Assembly (NCBI GenBank): GCA_021234155.1
Contig: JAJEKV010000012.1
Span: forward strand, 5,831,789-5,895,788
DNA from: Isoetes taiwanensis
Lineage: Eukaryota > Streptophyta > Lycopodiopsida > Isoetales > Isoetaceae
DNA: 64,000 bases
Direction: 5' to 3'
The position numbers and the translations under genes are program-made. The notes beneath the pieces are model-generated. The model was not told the origin of the DNA, ran no database searches, and saw only the letters and a list, made by a program, of their open reading frames with translations. Below are positions 60,188 to 64,000 of the stretch, in pieces. Numbering within the stretch: the stretch's first letter is position 1; each line of letters opens with the position of its first letter.

Positions 60188-60970
60188 AAGTGCAAAAGAC
60201 CAAAACTCAACCTCCAAAATTTAAACCCTTCAAGCACCTAGCAACTCATAGCGTTTATGTTTCGGAGGCTAAAACACGGTTCTTGCCATAGATAACTCGG
60301 TGCACTATCTCTAAACATGCATGCAGAGCCATGGCAACTGAAAAAAATGGGGTCCGGATATATCGACCATCCAGAATGATCCCAAACAATGTCTTGCTAC
60401 TGCAGAAGCAGCTCTTGATTTTTAATTGGCATATCGAGAGGAGGAGAGATCCAAACTCTGTTGCGTCAGTTCTAATTGCTTCGCATTCTCAACTGCGACT
60501 TCTCAGCCACGTCCCAAGTATAACAAACTAAAACTCGACCTCCAAAACGTAAACCCTTCAAAAATCTAGCAACACGAAGGGTCTATGTTTCGGAGGCCGA
60601 AACATAGTCATTTTCATGGATAACTCGATGCACCATCTTTAAACATGCATTTAGAGCCATGGTGACTGGAAAAATGGGGTTCGGATCTATCGGCCATCCC
60701 GAATGATCCCAAACAATCTTGTTACTGCAAAAGGCGCTCTTGACTTCTAACTGCCACATTGGGAGGAGAATAAATTCAAACCCCATTTTGTTAGTTCCTA
60801 TTGCTTCATGTCTTCAACTGTAGCTGCTCGACCATGTCCCAAGTGCAAGCGGCCAAAACTCGGCCTCCATAACATAAACCCTACAGTAACCTAGCAATAC
60901 ACATGGTTTATGTTCCGGAGGTCATGTCCTAGTCAATTCAAATAGAACCGTGTGCCGTATCATCATGTAG
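60188..60970. repeat. ~326-bp tandem repeat, about 2.4 copies
   Basis: Units begin near 60188, 60516 and 60841 with aagtgcaa...caaaactc, and each contains tttatgtttcggaggc, agagccatgg, atgatcccaaacaat and ttgcttc motifs in order. Divergence is moderate. Open frames in it are not conserved between copies. Confidence 0.85.
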
Positions 60971-60974
60971 AGGG

Positions 60975-63235
60975 AGAGTGTTGATGCCAGAAGAAGGACC
61001 CTTAAAACCCTCGAGAAGCAGCTCGCCCCAAAAGTCCTCTCCCGAAAGCCCCTGTCCACGGACGTGCAATTCTTCCACTCTGGAACTGTGAGTTGGCTCT
61101 GCAAATGGACTCAAAACGTCGATATTACCCTAGGGACCAAGTTTCATGGACAGAAGACCACCGTTTCTCCAAGAAGTGCCAAAGTAGCTCATATCCAACA
61201 CATATGTAGTCAATTGGCCTAGGAGGTGGCTGGGGAATACTGCCATGTAGAGTGTTCTTATTTGTTTTGTTGCCAAAACTGCCGTTTATCTTGGTCCTTA
61301 GCATACTTTTGCCATTCTGGACAATTTGGCGAAGTCAAATCGCCATTCCGAGGCCCTTATACTGCCCAAACTACAAAACACTTGGGTTTTGACACGGTCT
61401 CACGCATGACGCTTCGCGGTTAGATAAGTTCTTTCGGACCAATCTTGGAGTTTTTTGAACCTGCTCAAAGCAGGGTCCTTGAACATAGGATTCAATGGTT
61501 GGATAGGGAAACCAAGCTACCGGAGGGGGGGCATTAGCATACGACCTCTCGGAGGAGCGTCGCTAGAAAAGGCTGCCTCAGGATTTTTTTTTGGGGTCTG
61601 GCCTCTCCCCTCTAGTGAGGCAGCCGTGCAAAGTTCTGGCCTTGTTCGACTTGGAAAAGCATGCCATTTACATGGTCGATGTAGGTTGTGGTCGAAATTT
61701 GCTTTGTTGGTGCAGAGTGGCTATGCAGAGTGGAATAGTGGCACACAAGGTACATGGCAATGATATGGCACTAGAAATGACGAGGTGGCATAAAAAAGAG
61801 CAAACACATTTTTTCTTTTTCTTTTTTGAGAAAGTGATTATAGGCAAAAATCAAAAGAGATGACATGGCATGGGTATCATGAGGTGGCAAATATGACTTG
61901 TGAGGTGGCAAAATATGAAGGGGTGCGAAAATGAAAATGTGCATAGACAACTTGGCAACTTTTTAGAAAGGCATATTTCTCCATGGTGACATGGCATTTC
62001 TTTGGATGGTGTGCCATATCACATGATGACTAAGCATTTTATGCACTTTAAAAAAGAAAATGACTAGACACTATGCCTCAAACATGCCACTAGGCTCCTT
62101 CAAATGATTTTTTGTTTTTTAATGAAATACAATTTCGTGACTAAGCATTTTATGCACTTTACACAGAAAAATGGCTAGGCCAATTTTTTGGACAAAAGGG
62201 TTTTTTGGAGTGAGATACGCCACTCCAGATCATCATGTCCAGATCATCCATATCTTGCCATGTCGCCCAAACACGCCACATCACCCCATGAAAAACCAAG
62301 GTCGTACTTTATTTTTGGTTGGCCTTGCTTACTTGGCATGATATGTCACCACTTGGAGTGCCATATCATCATATTCCATGCACCTTTTGTAGATTTCAAT
62401 TTCTTAGGCATCTCGTGAAAATTACAAAAATAACACTTGCCGAATCATCATGCCACTTCTGCCATGTCATCACCACATTTTGCCAACTCATTGGCACACG
62501 TTGCAGGTTACAAACAATAAGTTTTGTCACGGGGAAAAAAAGTTGTAGATTTGTCACATGCGTGAAAATGAAAATATGAATCGAGTAAGTTTATCATTAG
62601 GTTCGGAAAGAGCTGGATTTTCCTCTCTTTGCTATATCAGCAAGTTAGAGGCGCATGAACGATGTCTGTTCCCATTGCAACCCAATTTTCCATTTCATCA
62701 AGATTTGTCTTCAAGCTACTAGGATTTGTCTTGATGGCCAGAAGATAAAAGCATCATCGCTAGAAGACAAACCCAATTCGAAATTGGGCAATTCGGAAGT
62801 CTCTGCTACCTTTCGAAGAAAGGGAATCTGCCCTGGACTTGTCAGCACAACTCCGGTGCATTGAAGATAATGGGAATGCTAATATTCTGGCTGGGTTTGC
62901 CATGTGGCAAAGTCAGGCCAGGATAACGGCCTAATGGGGATGCACCCTAAGCACCCAAAGTTTAGGTATAAGTATATCCAAAACTTAAGCATGTAGAATT
63001 GAAGTGCATTTAAAATTTTGACTAGACAAAATTATGTAATGCCACTAACCATACATATCACGAGTGACAAAGTTTTGAATAACAAAACGAAATTTGACAG
63101 CACATTGAGGCTATGGTTCTAAAATAGGGGGGTTTGGCCCCAAAAAATCCACCAATTTCTGAAAATTCTAGACAAGTCAAAATATTCCCGACAATTTTTC
63201 AGCGTTAAAAGCAAAATTCAACAACATACACTACA
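60975..63235. other. No gene recognised
   Basis: Short frames only. A repeated gtgactaagcattttatgca motif stands at about 62022 and 62133. Frequent atggcat and gccatgtcat words give a low-complexity look from 61850 to 62480. Confidence 0.4.
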
Positions 63236-63239
63236 CATC

Positions 63240-63930
63240 AAAAATGATGCCCACATCCTCCTTAAAATCCCCCATAAAAACCCCCTCAAAATCCCCCTTT
63301 TCGTGGAATAGACATGATTTTTAGAAACGGGGTATTTGGCCACATTCCCCCCTTTGTGATTTTGTAGATTAATATCCCCTTATTTGATTTTTTTTATATC
63401 CCCCATTGTGTATGCAATGTTCATACCCTTTTTCTTACACTAATGTTCATACCCCTTTCTAGCAACAATCCCCCCTTTGTGCTTTTGTAGTTTAATATCC
63501 CCTTACATGAAAATTATTCTTTTGTACCCCATTTCGACATATGCAATATTCATACCCCAGTCCTTGCAACGATTGTTGATACCCCTTTTCTCAAGAATCC
63601 CCCTTTTGTGATTTTGTAGTTTAATATCCCATTATTCCGTTCATAACCCCCTCTTCTCAACCAACCCCCTTTTGTAATCTTGTAATCTAATAATCCCTTA
63701 CTCAGTGAATACCCCTTTTCTCAACAATCCCCCTTTGTGAACTTATAATCTAATATAAACCCCTTTTCTCAACAATCCCCCTTTGTGATTTTATAATCTA
63801 ATATCCCTTACATTTGTACCCCTTTCTATATGTAATATTCATACTCCTTTCCTCCTTTCCTCACAACCAATGTTCATACCCTTTTTCGATAACATTCCCC
63901 ACTTTATATGATTTATAAATTAAATCACCT
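63240..63930. repeat. Degenerate C/T-rich tandem repeat (~90-110 bp units)
   Basis: Blocks of tcccccctttgtgattttgt-like sequence, taatatcccctta and ataccccttttctcaacaat recur about seven times. G is nearly absent on the plus strand. The array fades near the window end. Confidence 0.75.
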
Positions 63931-64000
63931 CACAAACCCAAATGAGCAAGATCTGCCACATGAAATGGAGACAAAAACGCATTTTTCCACAAACAAACGC

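Noticed and set aside
60331-60786. Coding frames in the 326-bp tandem repeat
   Set aside because: The frames differ between repeat copies and strands and are not conserved.

Overview
The window looks like repeat-dominated nuclear DNA of a land plant. The evidence is eukaryotic splice sites, a Ty1/copia-type element whose primer-binding site matches plant initiator tRNA-Met, and fragments of plant families: hexokinase, B- and C-type ABC transporters, a plant intracellular Ras-group LRR protein, an LRR receptor kinase and a Bin3-type RNA methyltransferase. A fern or other non-flowering plant with a large genome would fit the low gene density, but the sequence alone does not settle this. Only one protein gene looks intact, the Bin3/MePCE-like methyltransferase on the minus strand at 55214-56041. 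It has a TATA box and telo-box upstream and a decayed duplicate downstream.

Layout. 0.85-2.4 kb: a LINE endonuclease remnant and an unrecognised broken gene. 4.4-8.7 kb, minus strand: a multi-exon, partly decayed locus that encodes in order a helical N-terminal region, a RING-H2-like half-domain, a Ser-rich tandem repeat, an FCP1/NIF-type phosphatase domain and, 156 bp further, a Ulp1-type (C48) SUMO-protease domain. 10.0-18.7 kb: a nested stack. A LINE copy is split by a 6.79-kb CACTA-like DNA transposon (11073-17862). That transposon carries four exons of a captured hexokinase gene plus two younger insertions, a hAT element with a perfect 8-bp target duplication and a Helentron-like element.

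18.9-30.1 kb: an unrecognised exon split by a MITE, then two further members of the Helentron-like family. The larger (20579-30115) is a 9.5-kb mosaic of inverted and direct segments holding (GA)n and (CT)n arrays on opposite strands, an array of CACCC/GGGTG mini-hairpins and a 2.28-kb pol-less copia-type LTR element. 31.5-32.8 kb: an array of about seven 24-26 bp nearly perfect palindromes. 33.6-37.4 kb: a minus-strand LINE 3' end with its A tail, a frameshifted PIRL fragment, a 300-bp polypyrimidine tract and a DNA element with long terminal inverted repeats.

38-51 kb: 185-bp tandem repeats, an ABCB pseudogene, a 54-bp palindrome, LRR-kinase remains, an open reading frame interrupted by a hAT MITE (removing the MITE restores the frame) and an ABCC fragment. 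53-56 kb: hairpins and the methyltransferase gene with its duplicate. 57-64 kb: a LINE scrap, a 326-bp tandem repeat and a C/T-rich degenerate tandem repeat.

Apart from the methyltransferase and possibly the FCP1/Ulp1 locus, little here appears to work as host genes. The main biology is serial transposon insertion, gene-fragment capture and palindrome amplification. All family names are from pattern recognition; no database search was run.
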